A stretch of 64,000 nt of DNA from Inquilinus limosus DSM 16000 (lineage in GTDB: Bacteria; Pseudomonadota; Alphaproteobacteria; DSM-16000; Inquilinaceae). Location: NCBI RefSeq assembly GCF_000423185.1, contig NZ_AUHM01000005.1, forward strand, positions 124,001 to 188,000, written 5' to 3'. A program made the position numbers and the translations under genes. The notes beneath the pieces are model-generated. The model searched no databases and had not been told where the DNA came from. It saw only the letters and a program-made list of their open reading frames with translations. Shown here piece after piece: positions 18,506 to 27,712 of this stretch; position 1 is the first letter of the stretch; each line of letters starts with the position of its first letter.

Positions 18506-20143
18506 ATGTTCGCCCGTCCGATCCCGGCGTCGTCCGGATCCCGCCCGCTCCGCCGCCGCGCCCTCGGCGCGGCCTGCGGCGCCATCCTCGCCGCGGCGCC
18601 CTTCGCCGCCGGGGCGGCGACGCCGTCGAGCGCGCTGGTCATGGCCTGGAACATCGACGCGATCAGCACCTTCGACCCGGCCCAGATCGGTGAGGTGGTG
18701 ACCGACGAGATCGTCAAGAACACCTGCGACACCCTGGTCGACTTCGATCCGGCGGACGAGTCCAAGGTGGTGCCGCTCTTCGCCGAGAGCTGGGACGTCT
18801 CCGACGACCGCCTGCAGATCACCTTCCATCTGCGCAAGGGCGCCACCTTCCCCTCCGGCAATCCGGCGACGGCGGCGGACACGGCGTGGTCGATGCAGCG
18901 GGTGGTCAAGCTCGGCTTCGGCAACGCGGCGACGCTGACCGAATACGGCTTCACCAAGGACAAGGTCGACAGCCAGATCACGGCGCCCGACGACGCCACC
19001 CTCGTCCTCAAGCTCGACAAGCCCTACCCGACCAGCCTGATCCTGCAGGCGATCGCCGCCAACCGCGTCTCCGCCACCATGGACCGAAAGACCCTCATGG
19101 CGAACGAGGTGAACGGCGACCTCGGCAACAAGTATCTCGCCACCCGCACCGAATGCGTCGGGCCCTACAAGCTGGTGCAGTGGAACGCCGGCGAATCCGT
19201 CGTCCTGCAGGCGAACGAGAGCTACTGGGGCCAGGCGCCGGCGCTGAAGCGCGTCCTGATCCGCCATGTGGCGGAGGCGGGAACGCAGCGCCTGCTGCTG
19301 ACCCAAGGCGATGTCGACGTGGCGCGCGACCTGACGCCGGAGGACCTGAAGGACCTGGAGAGCTCGCCCGACGTGTCGGTCGTCCGGGTGCTGAAGCCGC
19401 AGCTGTTCTTCTGGATCTTCAACAACGCCGACCCGATCTTCGCGAACGAGAAGGTCCGCCTGGCGATGCGCTACCTGATCGACTATGACGGCCTCGCCAA
19501 GACGGTGATGACCTACACCGGCGTGCCGCGGGCCAGCTTCGTCCAGATCGGCGCGGTCGGCGCGCTCGATGAGAAGGAGGGGCAGCCCTTCTCGCTCGAT
19601 CTCGACAAGGCCAAGGCACTGCTGGCCGAGGCCGGCTATCCCAACGGCTTCAAGGCCAATGTCTTCATCGGCACCCTGCCGCATTCGGCCCCGATCGCGC
19701 AGAGCGTGCAGCAGAACGCCGCCAAGATCGGCGTCGAGCTGACTCTGGAGCGGATGGCCAACGCCCAGCTGTTCAGCCGGGTGCGGGGGCGGGAGTTCCA
19801 GACCGCGATGCAGGCCTGGCAGACCGGCGTGCCCGACGCGCACGGCAACGCCTCGCGGCTGGTCTACAACCCGGACAACCGGGCCGAGGCGAAGCAGACG
19901 CAGTATCCGAGCTGGAGGGCCGCCTTCTATTCCGAGGAGGTGAACAAGAAGATCGCGGCGGCGCTGCTGGAGCCCGATCCGGAAAACCGCAACGCGATGT
20001 ACCACGACCTGCAGCGGCAGATCATGCAGCAGGGGCCGATGGCGATCATGTTCCAGATGTACAACGTCGCCGGCATCCGCAAATCGCTGGAGAACTGGAG
20101 CTGGAACGGCTTCCGCACCTATTACGAGCTGGTCGGCAAGTAG
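18506..20143 (+). CDS. Peptide ABC transporter periplasmic substrate-binding protein (family 5)
   Basis: A 545-residue extracytoplasmic binding protein of the DppA/OppA family. An N-terminal export signal is visible (RPLRRRALGAACGAILAAAP, then FAAGAATPSS), with a twin arginine that might be read by Tat. The mature part has the usual family 5 features: NIDAISTFDPAQIG near the start, LAESW-like PLFAESWDVSDD, VRLAMRYLIDYDGLAKTV, and a late DLQRQIMQQGPMAIM. ATG 18506 follows GGAGG by about 9 nt; the upstream open frame is non-coding overlap. It is followed within 3 bp by the permease genes and defines a complete importer. Confidence 0.93.
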   Translation: MFARPIPASSGSRPLRRRALGAACGAILAAAPFAAGAATPSSALVMAWNIDAISTFDPAQIGEVVTDEIVKNTCDTLVDFDPADESKVVPLFAESWDVSDDRLQITFHLRKGATFPSGNPATAADTAWSMQRVVKLGFGNAATLTEYGFTKDKVDSQITAPDDATLVLKLDKPYPTSLILQAIAANRVSATMDRKTLMANEVNGDLGNKYLATRTECVGPYKLVQWNAGESVVLQANESYWGQAPALKRVLIRHVAEAGTQRLLLTQGDVDVARDLTPEDLKDLESSPDVSVVRVLKPQLFFWIFNNADPIFANEKVRLAMRYLIDYDGLAKTVMTYTGVPRASFVQIGAVGALDEKEGQPFSLDLDKAKALLAEAGYPNGFKANVFIGTLPHSAPIAQSVQQNAAKIGVELTLERMANAQLFSRVRGREFQTAMQAWQTGVPDAHGNASRLVYNPDNRAEAKQTQYPSWRAAFYSEEVNKKIAAALLEPDPENRNAMYHDLQRQIMQQGPMAIMFQMYNVAGIRKSLENWSWNGFRTYYELVGK

Positions 20144-20146
20144 CGC

Positions 20147-21220
20147 ATGGTCGACGCCGCCCCCATCGCCGTTCCCCGCCGGCCCGCGGCCCCAGGACGG
20201 AAGGCGCTGTCGTCCTGGGCCCTGGCGGTCGGCCGCACCCTCCTGTCGGTCGCCGTCACATTGTTCGGGCTCGCGGCGCTGACCTTCTTCATCGGGCGGC
20301 TGCTGCCGCTCGACCCGGTCACCGCCATCCTCGGCGACAATGCCAGCCAGGAGGCCTATGACGCGATGTACCGGCAGCTCGGGCTGGACCAGCCGGTCTG
20401 GGTCCAGTTCCTGCGCTACCTGGGCGACATCGCCAGCCTCGACCTCGGCACGGCGCTGACCACCGGCAAGCCGGTGGTCGAGGACATCGCCCGGGTCTTC
20501 CCGGCGACGCTGGAGCTGGCGACGGTCGCCATCGTCATCGGTACCGGGCTCGGCATCCCGCTGGGCGTGCTGGCGGCGATGTATCGCGACGGCGCGGTCG
20601 ACCATCTCGTCCGCGTCGTCGGCCTCCTGGGCTATTCGGCGCCGAACTTCTGGCTCGGGCTGATGGGGCTGGTGCTGTTCTACGCCACGCTCGGCTGGGT
20701 CGGCGGGCCGGGGCGCATCGACTTCATGTACGAGTTCGACGTCCAGCCGATGACCGGGTTCCTGCTGCTCGACACCGCGCTGCAGGGGCAGTGGGAGGCG
20801 TTCGGCGACGCCTTCCGCCACGTCATCCTGCCGGCCTCGATCCTCGGCTTCGGCGCGCTCGCCTATATCAGCCGGATGACCCGCAGCTTCATGATCGAGC
20901 AGCTGGGCCAGGAATACGTCATCGCCGCCCGGGTCAAGGGCCTGTCCTGGGCCCGCACGGTCTGGGTCCACGCCTTCCGCAACATCGCGGTGCAGGTGGT
21001 GACGGTGGTGGCCCTGTCCTACGCCTTCCTCCTGGAAGGGGCGGTGCTGACCGAGACCGTCTTCGCCTGGCCCGGCTTCGGCCGCTACCTCACCAACACC
21101 CTGCTCGCCGGCGACATGAACGCGGTGGTCGGCTGCACGCTCCTGATCGGCGTGATCTTCGTCGCGCTGAACCTGTTCTGCGACCTGCTCTACCGCATCT
21201 TCGACCCCCGCACCCGATGA
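20147..21220 (+). CDS. Peptide ABC transporter permease, DppB type
   Basis: An inner-membrane permease of 357 residues. It has the DppB/OppB arrangement: a first helix (LLSVAVTLFGLAALTFFIGR), a periplasmic stretch with YRQLGLDQPVWVQFLRYL, several helices, and the EAA-type loop SRMTRSFMIEQLGQEYVIAA followed by RVKGLSWARTVW. The end FCDLLYRIFDPRTR is typical. The roughly 20-residue N-terminal extension before helix 1 is proline- and alanine-rich. The stop overlaps the next permease start as ATGA. Confidence 0.94.
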   Translation: MVDAAPIAVPRRPAAPGRKALSSWALAVGRTLLSVAVTLFGLAALTFFIGRLLPLDPVTAILGDNASQEAYDAMYRQLGLDQPVWVQFLRYLGDIASLDLGTALTTGKPVVEDIARVFPATLELATVAIVIGTGLGIPLGVLAAMYRDGAVDHLVRVVGLLGYSAPNFWLGLMGLVLFYATLGWVGGPGRIDFMYEFDVQPMTGFLLLDTALQGQWEAFGDAFRHVILPASILGFGALAYISRMTRSFMIEQLGQEYVIAARVKGLSWARTVWVHAFRNIAVQVVTVVALSYAFLLEGAVLTETVFAWPGFGRYLTNTLLAGDMNAVVGCTLLIGVIFVALNLFCDLLYRIFDPRTR

Positions 21221-22143
21221 GCGTGGACATGCCAAGCGACACCCGCATCGGCTCGCTGAAGGGCTGGCTCCGGGCCCCGGTCCCGACCTCGCCCCTCCAG
21301 GCCCGCGCCCAGCAGCTCCGGCTCAGGCTGCTGCGGCTGTGGGGCAACCCCTCCGCCCTGCTGGGGCTGGCCATCATCCTGCTGATGGCCGCGGCGGCGG
21401 TGTTCGCGCCGCTGATCGCCACCCACGACATCTACGCGCAGGACCTCTCGATTCGCCTCCAGCCGCCCTCGGCCGCGCATCTCCTCGGCACCGACGAGCT
21501 CGGCCGCGACGTGTTCAGCCGCATCGTCTTCGGCGCCCGGATCACGCTCTACATCGCCGTGCTGACGGCGCTGATCGTGGCGCCGGTCGGCCTCCTGATC
21601 GGCACCACGGCCGGCTATCTCGGCGGCTGGGTCGACATCGTGCTGATGCGCGTGGTCGACATCTTCCTGGCCTTCCCCAGCCTGGTCCTGGCGCTGGCCT
21701 TCGTCGCCGCGCTCGGCCCCGGCATCGAGAACGCGGTCATCGCCATCTCGCTCGCCGCCTGGCCGCCGATCGCGCGGCTGGCGCGGGCGGAGACGCTGTC
21801 GATCCGCAGCTCCGACTACATCGCCGCGGTGCGCCTGCAGGGGGCGTCGGCGCTGCGGATCATCCTGTCGCATGTGGTGCCGATGTGCCTGCCCTCGGTG
21901 GTGGTGCGGATCACGCTGAACATGGCGGCGATCATCCTCACCGCCGCGGGCCTCGGCTTCCTCGGCCTCGGCGCGCAGCCGCCCAGCCCGGAATGGGGCG
22001 CGATGCTGTCCAGCGGCCGCGAATTCGTGCTGACCAGCTGGTGGATCGCGGCGATCCCCGGCTGCGCCATCCTCCTCACCAGCCTGGCCTTCAACCTGTT
22101 CGGCGACGGGCTGCGCGACATCCTGGATCCCCGCCATGGCTGA
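21217..22143 (+). CDS. Peptide ABC transporter permease, DppC type
   Basis: The second permease of the importer (308 residues). The N-terminal cytoplasmic segment leads into helix 1 (LLGLAIILLMAAAAVFAPLI), then the family motif HLLGTDELGRDVFSRIVFGA, and the EAA loop RAETLSIRSSDYIAAVRLQG. The late motif GLGFLGLGAQPPSPEWGAML matches the partial permease at 1-630 nearly exactly, so the two operons are paralogous. ATG 21217 overlaps the DppB stop; the longer frame upstream is an artefact of the neighbouring gene. The 3' end overlaps the ATPase gene by 8 bp. Confidence 0.94.
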   Translation: MSVDMPSDTRIGSLKGWLRAPVPTSPLQARAQQLRLRLLRLWGNPSALLGLAIILLMAAAAVFAPLIATHDIYAQDLSIRLQPPSAAHLLGTDELGRDVFSRIVFGARITLYIAVLTALIVAPVGLLIGTTAGYLGGWVDIVLMRVVDIFLAFPSLVLALAFVAALGPGIENAVIAISLAAWPPIARLARAETLSIRSSDYIAAVRLQGASALRIILSHVVPMCLPSVVVRITLNMAAIILTAAGLGFLGLGAQPPSPEWGAMLSSGREFVLTSWWIAAIPGCAILLTSLAFNLFGDGLRDILDPRHG

Positions 22144-22999
22144 GTCCCTTCTCCAGGTCGAGGATCTCCGCATCACCTTCCCCGGCGGCCACGGCCCGCT
22201 GCACGCGGTGCGCGGCATCTCCTTCGCCATCGGGCGCGAGAAGGTCGGCATCGTCGGCGAATCCGGCTCCGGCAAATCGCTGACCGGTCGGTCGATTTTG
22301 AAGCTGACGCCCAAGGCGGCGCGGGTGACGGCGAGGCGGCTCGATTTCGACGGCATCGACCTGCTCGCGGCCTCCGAGCGGCGGATGCGGGCGATCCGCG
22401 GCAACCGCATCTCGATGATCCTGCAGGACCCGAAATTCTCCCTGAACCCGCTGATGCGGGTCGGACGGCAGATCACCGAGGCCTACCGGCTGCACCACCG
22501 GGTCGGCCTGCGCGAGGCGAAGGCGCGGGCGCTGGAGATGCTGGACGCCGTCCGCATCCGCGACCCCGAACGGGTGTTCCGCCTGTTCCCGCACGAGGTC
22601 TCGGGCGGCATGGGCCAGCGCGTCATGATCGCGATGATGCTGATCCCGGAGCCGGACCTGATCATCGCCGACGAGCCGACCTCGGCCCTCGACGTGACCG
22701 TCCGGCGGCAGATCCTGACCATCCTCGACGACCTCGTCACCCGGCGCGGCGCCGGGCTGATGTTCATCAGCCACGACCTCAACCTGGTGGCCGATTTCTG
22801 CGACCGCGTGCTGGTCATGTATGCCGGGCGGATCATGGAGGACATCCCGGCGCGGGATCTGCACCGGGCCCGCCATCCCTACACCCGCGCCCTGCTCGAC
22901 AGCCTGCCGCGGCTCGACCGGCCGGTCGACACGCTGCAGGTGCCCAGCCGCGATCCCGCCTGGCTCGACGGGCCGACCTTCGCCGGGGCCGCGGCATGA
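22136..22999 (+). CDS. Peptide ABC transporter ATP-binding protein, DppD type
   Basis: A 287-residue ATPase subunit with Walker A GESGSGKSL, signature VSGGMGQRVMIAMM, Walker B DLIIADEPTSALD and switch ISHDLNLVADFCD. The OppD-type C-terminus has HPYTRALLDSLPRLDRP. The Walker A ends GKSL rather than the usual GKST; the GKS core is intact, so activity is expected. It overlaps the permease by 8 bp and the next ATPase by ATGA. Close paralog at 627-1478. Confidence 0.94.
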   Translation: MAESLLQVEDLRITFPGGHGPLHAVRGISFAIGREKVGIVGESGSGKSLTGRSILKLTPKAARVTARRLDFDGIDLLAASERRMRAIRGNRISMILQDPKFSLNPLMRVGRQITEAYRLHHRVGLREAKARALEMLDAVRIRDPERVFRLFPHEVSGGMGQRVMIAMMLIPEPDLIIADEPTSALDVTVRRQILTILDDLVTRRGAGLMFISHDLNLVADFCDRVLVMYAGRIMEDIPARDLHRARHPYTRALLDSLPRLDRPVDTLQVPSRDPAWLDGPTFAGAAA

Positions 23000-23763
23000 C
23001 CGCCGACACAATCCTGGAGGCGGTGGGCCTGCGCGTCACCTTCGGCTCCGGCGCCGCGGCGATGACCGCGGTCGACGACGTCTCCTTCGCCCTCCGGCAG
23101 GGCGAATCCTTCGGGCTGATCGGCGAATCCGGCTGCGGCAAGTCGACCGTCCTGCGCGCCCTGGCCGGGCTCAACACCGCCTATGGCGGCGCGGTCCTGT
23201 TCCGGGACCGGGAGGTGCCGCGCAGGCGCGACAAGGCGTTCTTCCGCCGCGTCCAGATGGTGTTCCAGGATCCCTACGCCTCGCTGCATCCGCGCAAGAT
23301 GGTCCAGGCCGTGCTGGCCGAGCCGCTGCGCATCCACGGCTTCGACCAGCCGGAGCAGCGGATCGACGCGGCGCTCGAGTCGGTCGGCCTGGGCGGCGGC
23401 TTCCGCTACCGCTATCCGCACGAGCTGTCGGGCGGGCAGCGCCAGCGCGTCGCCATCGCCCGCAGCCTGATCATCGAGCCGGAGATCCTGCTCCTGGACG
23501 AGCCGACCTCGGCGCTCGACGTCTCGGTCCAGGCGGAGATCCTCAACCTCCTGAAGGCGCTGCGGCGCGAGCGCGGCCTGACCTATCTGATGGTGACCCA
23601 CGACCTCCCGGTCATCGCCCATCTCTGCGACCGCATCGCGATGATGCATGGCGGGCGGATCGTCGAGGAGATGACGGCCCAGGGCGTCCGCGCCCGCCGG
23701 GCGCGCGAGCCGTACACGCGCGACTTCCTGGAGGCGAGCGTCGGCTACCGGCCGGCGTCCTGA
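22996..23763 (+). CDS. Peptide ABC transporter ATP-binding protein, DppF type
   Basis: The second ATPase (255 residues) completing the binding protein-permease-permease-ATPase-ATPase importer. Motifs are GESGCGKST (Walker A), LSGGQRQRVAIARSL (signature), EILLLDEPTSALD (Walker B) and VTHDLPVIAHLCD (switch). It starts in the ATGA overlap of the preceding gene and is followed after 19 bp by the beta-lactamase-fold gene. Paralogous to 1475-2218. Confidence 0.94.
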   Translation: MTADTILEAVGLRVTFGSGAAAMTAVDDVSFALRQGESFGLIGESGCGKSTVLRALAGLNTAYGGAVLFRDREVPRRRDKAFFRRVQMVFQDPYASLHPRKMVQAVLAEPLRIHGFDQPEQRIDAALESVGLGGGFRYRYPHELSGGQRQRVAIARSLIIEPEILLLDEPTSALDVSVQAEILNLLKALRRERGLTYLMVTHDLPVIAHLCDRIAMMHGGRIVEEMTAQGVRARRAREPYTRDFLEASVGYRPAS

Positions 23764-23782
23764 CGGGGCGGAGGAGGGGAAG

Positions 23783-24832
23783 GTGGATCAGCTCAGCGCA
23801 GCCGAACGGGTCGAGGCCGACCACTGGCCCGGCACGAACTGGGAGATGGTCGAGGATCTGCGGCCGGCGGGATGGTCGCTCGAGCATCTCGACCGCGTCT
23901 GGGCCGAGGCCGACCGGATCGGCACCGCCGCGCTGATGATCGTGCAGGGCGGGCGGGTGATCGCCAGCCGCGGCGACATCACCCGGCGCTACCTGTGCCA
24001 TTCGATCCGCAAGAGCTTCCTCAGCGCCCTGATCGGCACGCATCAGGGCGACGACGCCATCGACCTGTCGCTGACGCTGGAGCAGCTCGGCATCGACGAC
24101 CGCGAGGGGCTGAGCGAGCGCGAGAAGCAGGCGACCATCTACGATCTGCTGACCGCGCGGTCCGGCATCTATCACCCCGCCGGATATGAGACGCCGTGGA
24201 TGAGGTCGCTGAAGCCGCCCCGCCACTCCCAGGCGCCGGGCGCCCATTGGTGCTACAGCAACTGGGACTTCAACGCGCTCGGCACGATCTACCGGCAGCT
24301 CACCGGGCGCAGCATCCACGCCGCCTTCCGCGACCGGATCGCGGCGCCGATCGGCATGCAGGATTTCCGCTTCGATGCGGAGCGGGCGGATGGCTGGCTC
24401 GAGCCCGATCCCTGCTCGGTCCACCACGCCTATCCGTTCCGGATGTCGACCCGCGACCTCGCCCGCTTCGGCCTGCTGTTCCTGCGCGACGGGCGCTGGC
24501 GCGACCGCCAGGTGGTGCCGCAGGGCTGGGCGGCGGCCAGCGTGCTGCCCTATTCCGACGCCGGCCCGCGCGGCGCCTACGGCTACATGTGGTGGGTGTC
24601 GCGCCAGGGCATCGCCTTCCCCGGCGTGATCGTGCCGGAGGGCACCTACAGCGCCCAGGGCGCCGGCGGCCATTACTGCGTCGTCATCCCGCCGCTCGAT
24701 CTCGTCGTCGTCCACCGCGCCGACACGGAGAAGATCGACGGGAAGCCGGTCGGGCCGGAGGTCGACCGGTTCCAGTTCGGCCGGCTCCTCGCCCTCATTC
24801 TCGACGCCCGCAGGGCCGGCATGGCCGCCTGA
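23783..24832 (+). CDS. Serine hydrolase of the beta-lactamase/PBP family
   Basis: A 349-residue protein with the class C beta-lactamase/esterase fold. The SxxK catalytic motif is SIRK (Ser74, Lys77) and the tyrosine motif is YSN in HWCYSNWDFNALG; a late HYCVV stretch may stand for the third motif. No signal peptide is visible, so it is probably cytoplasmic and more likely an amidase or esterase (such as a D-amino peptidase) than a resistance enzyme. The start is GTG 23783 with GGAGGGGAAG just upstream. Its place inside the peptide-importer operon suggests it acts on an imported compound. Confidence 0.8.
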   Translation: MDQLSAAERVEADHWPGTNWEMVEDLRPAGWSLEHLDRVWAEADRIGTAALMIVQGGRVIASRGDITRRYLCHSIRKSFLSALIGTHQGDDAIDLSLTLEQLGIDDREGLSEREKQATIYDLLTARSGIYHPAGYETPWMRSLKPPRHSQAPGAHWCYSNWDFNALGTIYRQLTGRSIHAAFRDRIAAPIGMQDFRFDAERADGWLEPDPCSVHHAYPFRMSTRDLARFGLLFLRDGRWRDRQVVPQGWAAASVLPYSDAGPRGAYGYMWWVSRQGIAFPGVIVPEGTYSAQGAGGHYCVVIPPLDLVVVHRADTEKIDGKPVGPEVDRFQFGRLLALILDARRAGMAA

Positions 24833-24848
24833 GCCGGAGGAACCAGCC

Positions 24849-26237
24849 ATGGCCAGCATCATCGGGGCGATCGCGAAATGGAGCCGGTCGGGGGTCGAGT
24901 TCGGCGATCTCGCCCGCCTGCGGGCCCGCCACGCCATCGCCGACACCATCGCCTGCATGCTGGCCGGGGCTGAGGATCCGTCGGTGCGGGCCGTGCGCGC
25001 CGCCTTCGCCGGCTCGATCGCCGATGGGACCCGCTGCAACATGGTCGGCGGCGGGCAGGCGGCGGAAGGGCTGTCGGCCCTGGTCAATGGCACGGCGGCG
25101 CATGCGCTCGACTACGACGACAATTTCCGTCCGGCGGCCAGCCATGCCTCGGCGGTGCTGGTGCCGGCGCTGCTGGGCGTCGCGCTGGCGCGGGGCGCTA
25201 CCGGGCGCGAGTTCGTCGATGCCTATCTGGTCGGGCTGGAGGCGCAGGCCGCGGTCGGGCGCGGCGTCAACCCGTCCCACTACGCGGCCGGCTGGCACGC
25301 CACATCGACGGTCGGCTGCATCGGCACCGCGGCCGGCGCCGCCTGGCTGCGCGGCCTCGACGCGGCCGGCATCGCCCGGGCCATGAGCCTCGCCGTCAGC
25401 ATGGCCGCCGGGGTCAAGGGGCAGTTCGGCACCCCGGCCAAGCCGCTGCACGCTGGCCTCGCCGCCCGCAACGCGGTGGAGGCCGCGGCGCTGGCGGAGT
25501 GCGGCATGGCCGGGCGGCTCGACATCCTCGAGGCGCCGCAGGGATTCCGCGAGCTGTTCGGCGGGCCGGATGCCACAGGGTGGGACGAGGTGTCGATCGG
25601 CAGTCCGCATGTGATCGAGAGCGACGGGCTGATGCCGAAGCGACACCCCTGCTGCGGCTCGACCCACAACGCCGTCGACCTCGTCCTCGACCTCAGGGCG
25701 CGGCACGGCTTCGCGGCGGCGGAGGTGGTCGCGGTGGAGACGCTGGTCGGCATCGCCAACCAGCGCAACCTCGCCTATCCGCGCCCGGAGGACGAGATGC
25801 AGGCCCGCTTCTCGATGCCGTACTGCGTCGCCCTGGCCCTGCTGAAGGACAGGCTGGAGCTGTCCGACTTCGCCCCTGCGGCGGTCGGGGCGCCGCCGGT
25901 GCGCGCGCTGCTGCCGCGCATCACGATGACCGCGTATTCGCGGGAGGAGGAGCGGGCGGCAGGCCCGAGGCCGCTGCCGCACCGGGTGACGATCCGGCTC
26001 GCCGACGGCCGGATCCTCTCGGCCGAGCGCGCGGAGGCGAAGGGCAGCATCGCCGACCCGTTCGACGATGCCGACCGCCGGGCGAAATTCGCCGATTGCT
26101 GCCGCGGCGCGCTCGACCCCGCAGAGATCGAGCGCCTGCACGACCGCCTCGACGCGCTGGACCGGCAGGACGGCTTGACGTTCCTGGAGCAGCCGCTGGC
26201 GATGGCCCCTATGCGCCGAGATAGCGGATGGGCCTGA
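24849..26237 (+). CDS. MmgE/PrpD family protein
   Basis: This 462-residue protein belongs to the MmgE/PrpD family, which includes 2-methylcitrate dehydratase and cis-aconitate decarboxylase. Family landmarks are ADTIACMLAGAEDPSVRAVR, GTAAHALDYDDNF, the helical GWHATSTVGCIGTAAGAAWL segment and KRHPCCGSTHNAVD. Genuine methylcitrate dehydratases normally sit with prpB/prpC; none is here, so a different hydroxy-acid or decarboxylation substrate is likely. It is the last gene of the peptide operon, 16 bp after the hydrolase, and is followed by a family D repeat and a convergent LysR gene. Confidence 0.87.
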   Translation: MASIIGAIAKWSRSGVEFGDLARLRARHAIADTIACMLAGAEDPSVRAVRAAFAGSIADGTRCNMVGGGQAAEGLSALVNGTAAHALDYDDNFRPAASHASAVLVPALLGVALARGATGREFVDAYLVGLEAQAAVGRGVNPSHYAAGWHATSTVGCIGTAAGAAWLRGLDAAGIARAMSLAVSMAAGVKGQFGTPAKPLHAGLAARNAVEAAALAECGMAGRLDILEAPQGFRELFGGPDATGWDEVSIGSPHVIESDGLMPKRHPCCGSTHNAVDLVLDLRARHGFAAAEVVAVETLVGIANQRNLAYPRPEDEMQARFSMPYCVALALLKDRLELSDFAPAAVGAPPVRALLPRITMTAYSREEERAAGPRPLPHRVTIRLADGRILSAERAEAKGSIADPFDDADRRAKFADCCRGALDPAEIERLHDRLDALDRQDGLTFLEQPLAMAPMRRDSGWA

Positions 26238-26240
26238 GTC

Positions 26241-26372
26241 GCCCCCTCACCCGAAATCGCTGACGCGATTTCGACCTCTCCCCGAGGGAGAGGTGAACGG
26301 AGCCGTCCCCTTTCCCTCTCCTCGGGGAGAGGGAGGGGCCCGACGCCGAAGGCGGCGGGAGGGTGAGGGGGG
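26241..26372. repeat. Palindromic repeat, family D, copy 1
   Basis: A composite of nested hairpins between convergent genes: CCCCCTCACCC... ending ...GGGTGAGGGG, with inner pairs AAATCGC/GCGATTT, ACCTCTCCCC, and CCCTCTCCTCGGGGAGAGGG. A related copy in the opposite orientation is at 63252-63386. Its position between two gene ends suits a transcript-end element. Confidence 0.8.
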
Positions 26373-26432
26373 CGGACCGCGCCATTGAGCAAGGCCGGCC
26401 TGATGTTGGCGCCGATGGGCGACCGCCGGTGC

Positions 26433-27362
26433 TCACCCCGCCGAGGCCCGGCGGGGCGGCGGCATCGCGTCCCGCCAGTCCGGGACCGCCGACCAGAACC
26501 GGTCGGCGCATGAGCGGCCGGCGGCGGCGCGGTAGAGGCGGATCTCGACGATCAGCGTCCAGGGCGGGCTGCCGGCCCGGACCAGCGCGCCGGAGCGGAG
26601 CTCCTCCGCGATCAGGCTTTCCGGAATCCAGGCCAGGCCCCGCCCGGCCAGCGCCATGGCCTTGAGGCCGGCCGACATCGCGTTCTCGTAGACCACGGCC
26701 AGCGGCAGCGGGCGCCCGGCGAACAGCCGGGCCAGGCCGTGGCCGAAGAAGGAGCCGGTGCCGTAGCTCAGATACTGGATCGGCCCGCCGCCGCCCTCGA
26801 TGGCGTGCAGCGGCCGGCCCCTGGCGTCGGGGGCGGAGACCGGGATCACCCGCTCCTCGCCCAGGCAGCGGTGCTCGCAATAGGCGAGATCGCACATCAG
26901 CGGCACGGATTCATGGGCGTAGGTCAGCAGGAAGTCGCAATGGCCGTCCAGCAGCGTGGCGATGATGCCGGCGAAGGTCGGCCGCGTCTCGAAACGGGTC
27001 CGGATCGGGCCGAGCCGGCCCTCCAGGCGCCGGATCCAGGTCGGGAAGAAGGTCAGGGACAGGGTGTTCAGCGTCGCGAAGGACAGCACCTCGGCCGCGG
27101 TGTCGTGCCGGTCCCGCAGCTCGGCCCGGGTCTGCTGCACCAGGTCCAGGATCTTCCGCGCCCGCGGCAGGAAGTCCTGGCCCTCCGTGGTCAGCCGGAC
27201 CGGATAGCTGGTGCGGTCGAACAGCGGCACGCCGATCCAGCTCTCCAGCTGCCGGATGCGGCGGCTCAGGGCCGATTGGGTGACGTGCCGCTCATCGGCG
27301 GAGCGGGAGAAGCTCGATGTCGCGGACAGACTGAGAAAATCCTCCAGCCATTTCACTTCCAT
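26433..27362 (-). CDS. LysR-family transcriptional regulator, HypT-like
   Basis: A 309-residue regulator. The N-terminal winged helix-turn-helix reads VKWLEDFLSLSATSSFSRSA then HVTQSALSRRIRQLESWIG, followed by a LysR effector domain (residues about 90-295). The KWLEDFL...SALSRRIR wording resembles the HypT (YjiE) subgroup, known in E. coli for hypochlorite response; similarity is from memory. ATG 27362 starts MEVKWLEDF; the longer frame upstream has no family similarity. It is convergent with the peptide operon rather than divergent, so its target is not obvious. Confidence 0.88.
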   Translation of the reverse strand: MEVKWLEDFLSLSATSSFSRSADERHVTQSALSRRIRQLESWIGVPLFDRTSYPVRLTTEGQDFLPRARKILDLVQQTRAELRDRHDTAAEVLSFATLNTLSLTFFPTWIRRLEGRLGPIRTRFETRPTFAGIIATLLDGHCDFLLTYAHESVPLMCDLAYCEHRCLGEERVIPVSAPDARGRPLHAIEGGGGPIQYLSYGTGSFFGHGLARLFAGRPLPLAVVYENAMSAGLKAMALAGRGLAWIPESLIAEELRSGALVRAGSPPWTLIVEIRLYRAAAGRSCADRFWSAVPDWRDAMPPPRRASAG

Positions 27363-27712
27363 CAGGGGCCTCCGGGTTCGGGGCTGCTCCGATACGCGAT
27401 CTCGACGGGATGGGCCGGGGCCTGGACGGGAGAGGGGCCGCAAGGTCCCGATGCGCGATACTGCGTCATCCGCAGCGACTGTGGAACCGAAGCGGATGCA
27501 GGCGGCGTACCAGCCGGGAATCCAGCCATGCGCCGGCCGCCGCACGCCCCGGGCGGGGCGGCGGTGACCAGTGGGCAGGCACAAAGCGGGGCTATGCCCG
27601 CGGCTTGGGCAGGAACCGCAGGGCTCAGCGCCGTCAGGACTCGTATGGGGCGATTTTCAGGACGTCGCCGCCTTGTGCCGGTGCAGACCGGGTACGAAGA
27701 CGGCCGGCGGCG
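27363..27712. other. 350-bp intergenic region, no gene seen
   Basis: Lies between the start of the LysR gene and the end of the hypothetical gene on the same strand. GC-rich throughout. Short open frames occur in several frames but show no recognisable domain or ribosome site. It should contain the promoter of the LysR gene; no clear promoter or terminator was found. Confidence 0.5.

Noticed and set aside
23783-24832. Antibiotic-resistance beta-lactamase
   Set aside because: No signal peptide, and it is embedded in a peptide-import operon; a general serine hydrolase is more likely.
24849-26237. 2-methylcitrate dehydratase PrpD of the methylcitrate cycle
   Set aside because: No prpB, prpC or propionate genes nearby; only the broad MmgE/PrpD family can be supported.
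26241-26372. CRISPR array or tandem repeat at the palindromic clusters
   Set aside because: The units are hairpins with no regular repeat-spacer pattern; dispersed copies indicate REP-like elements.
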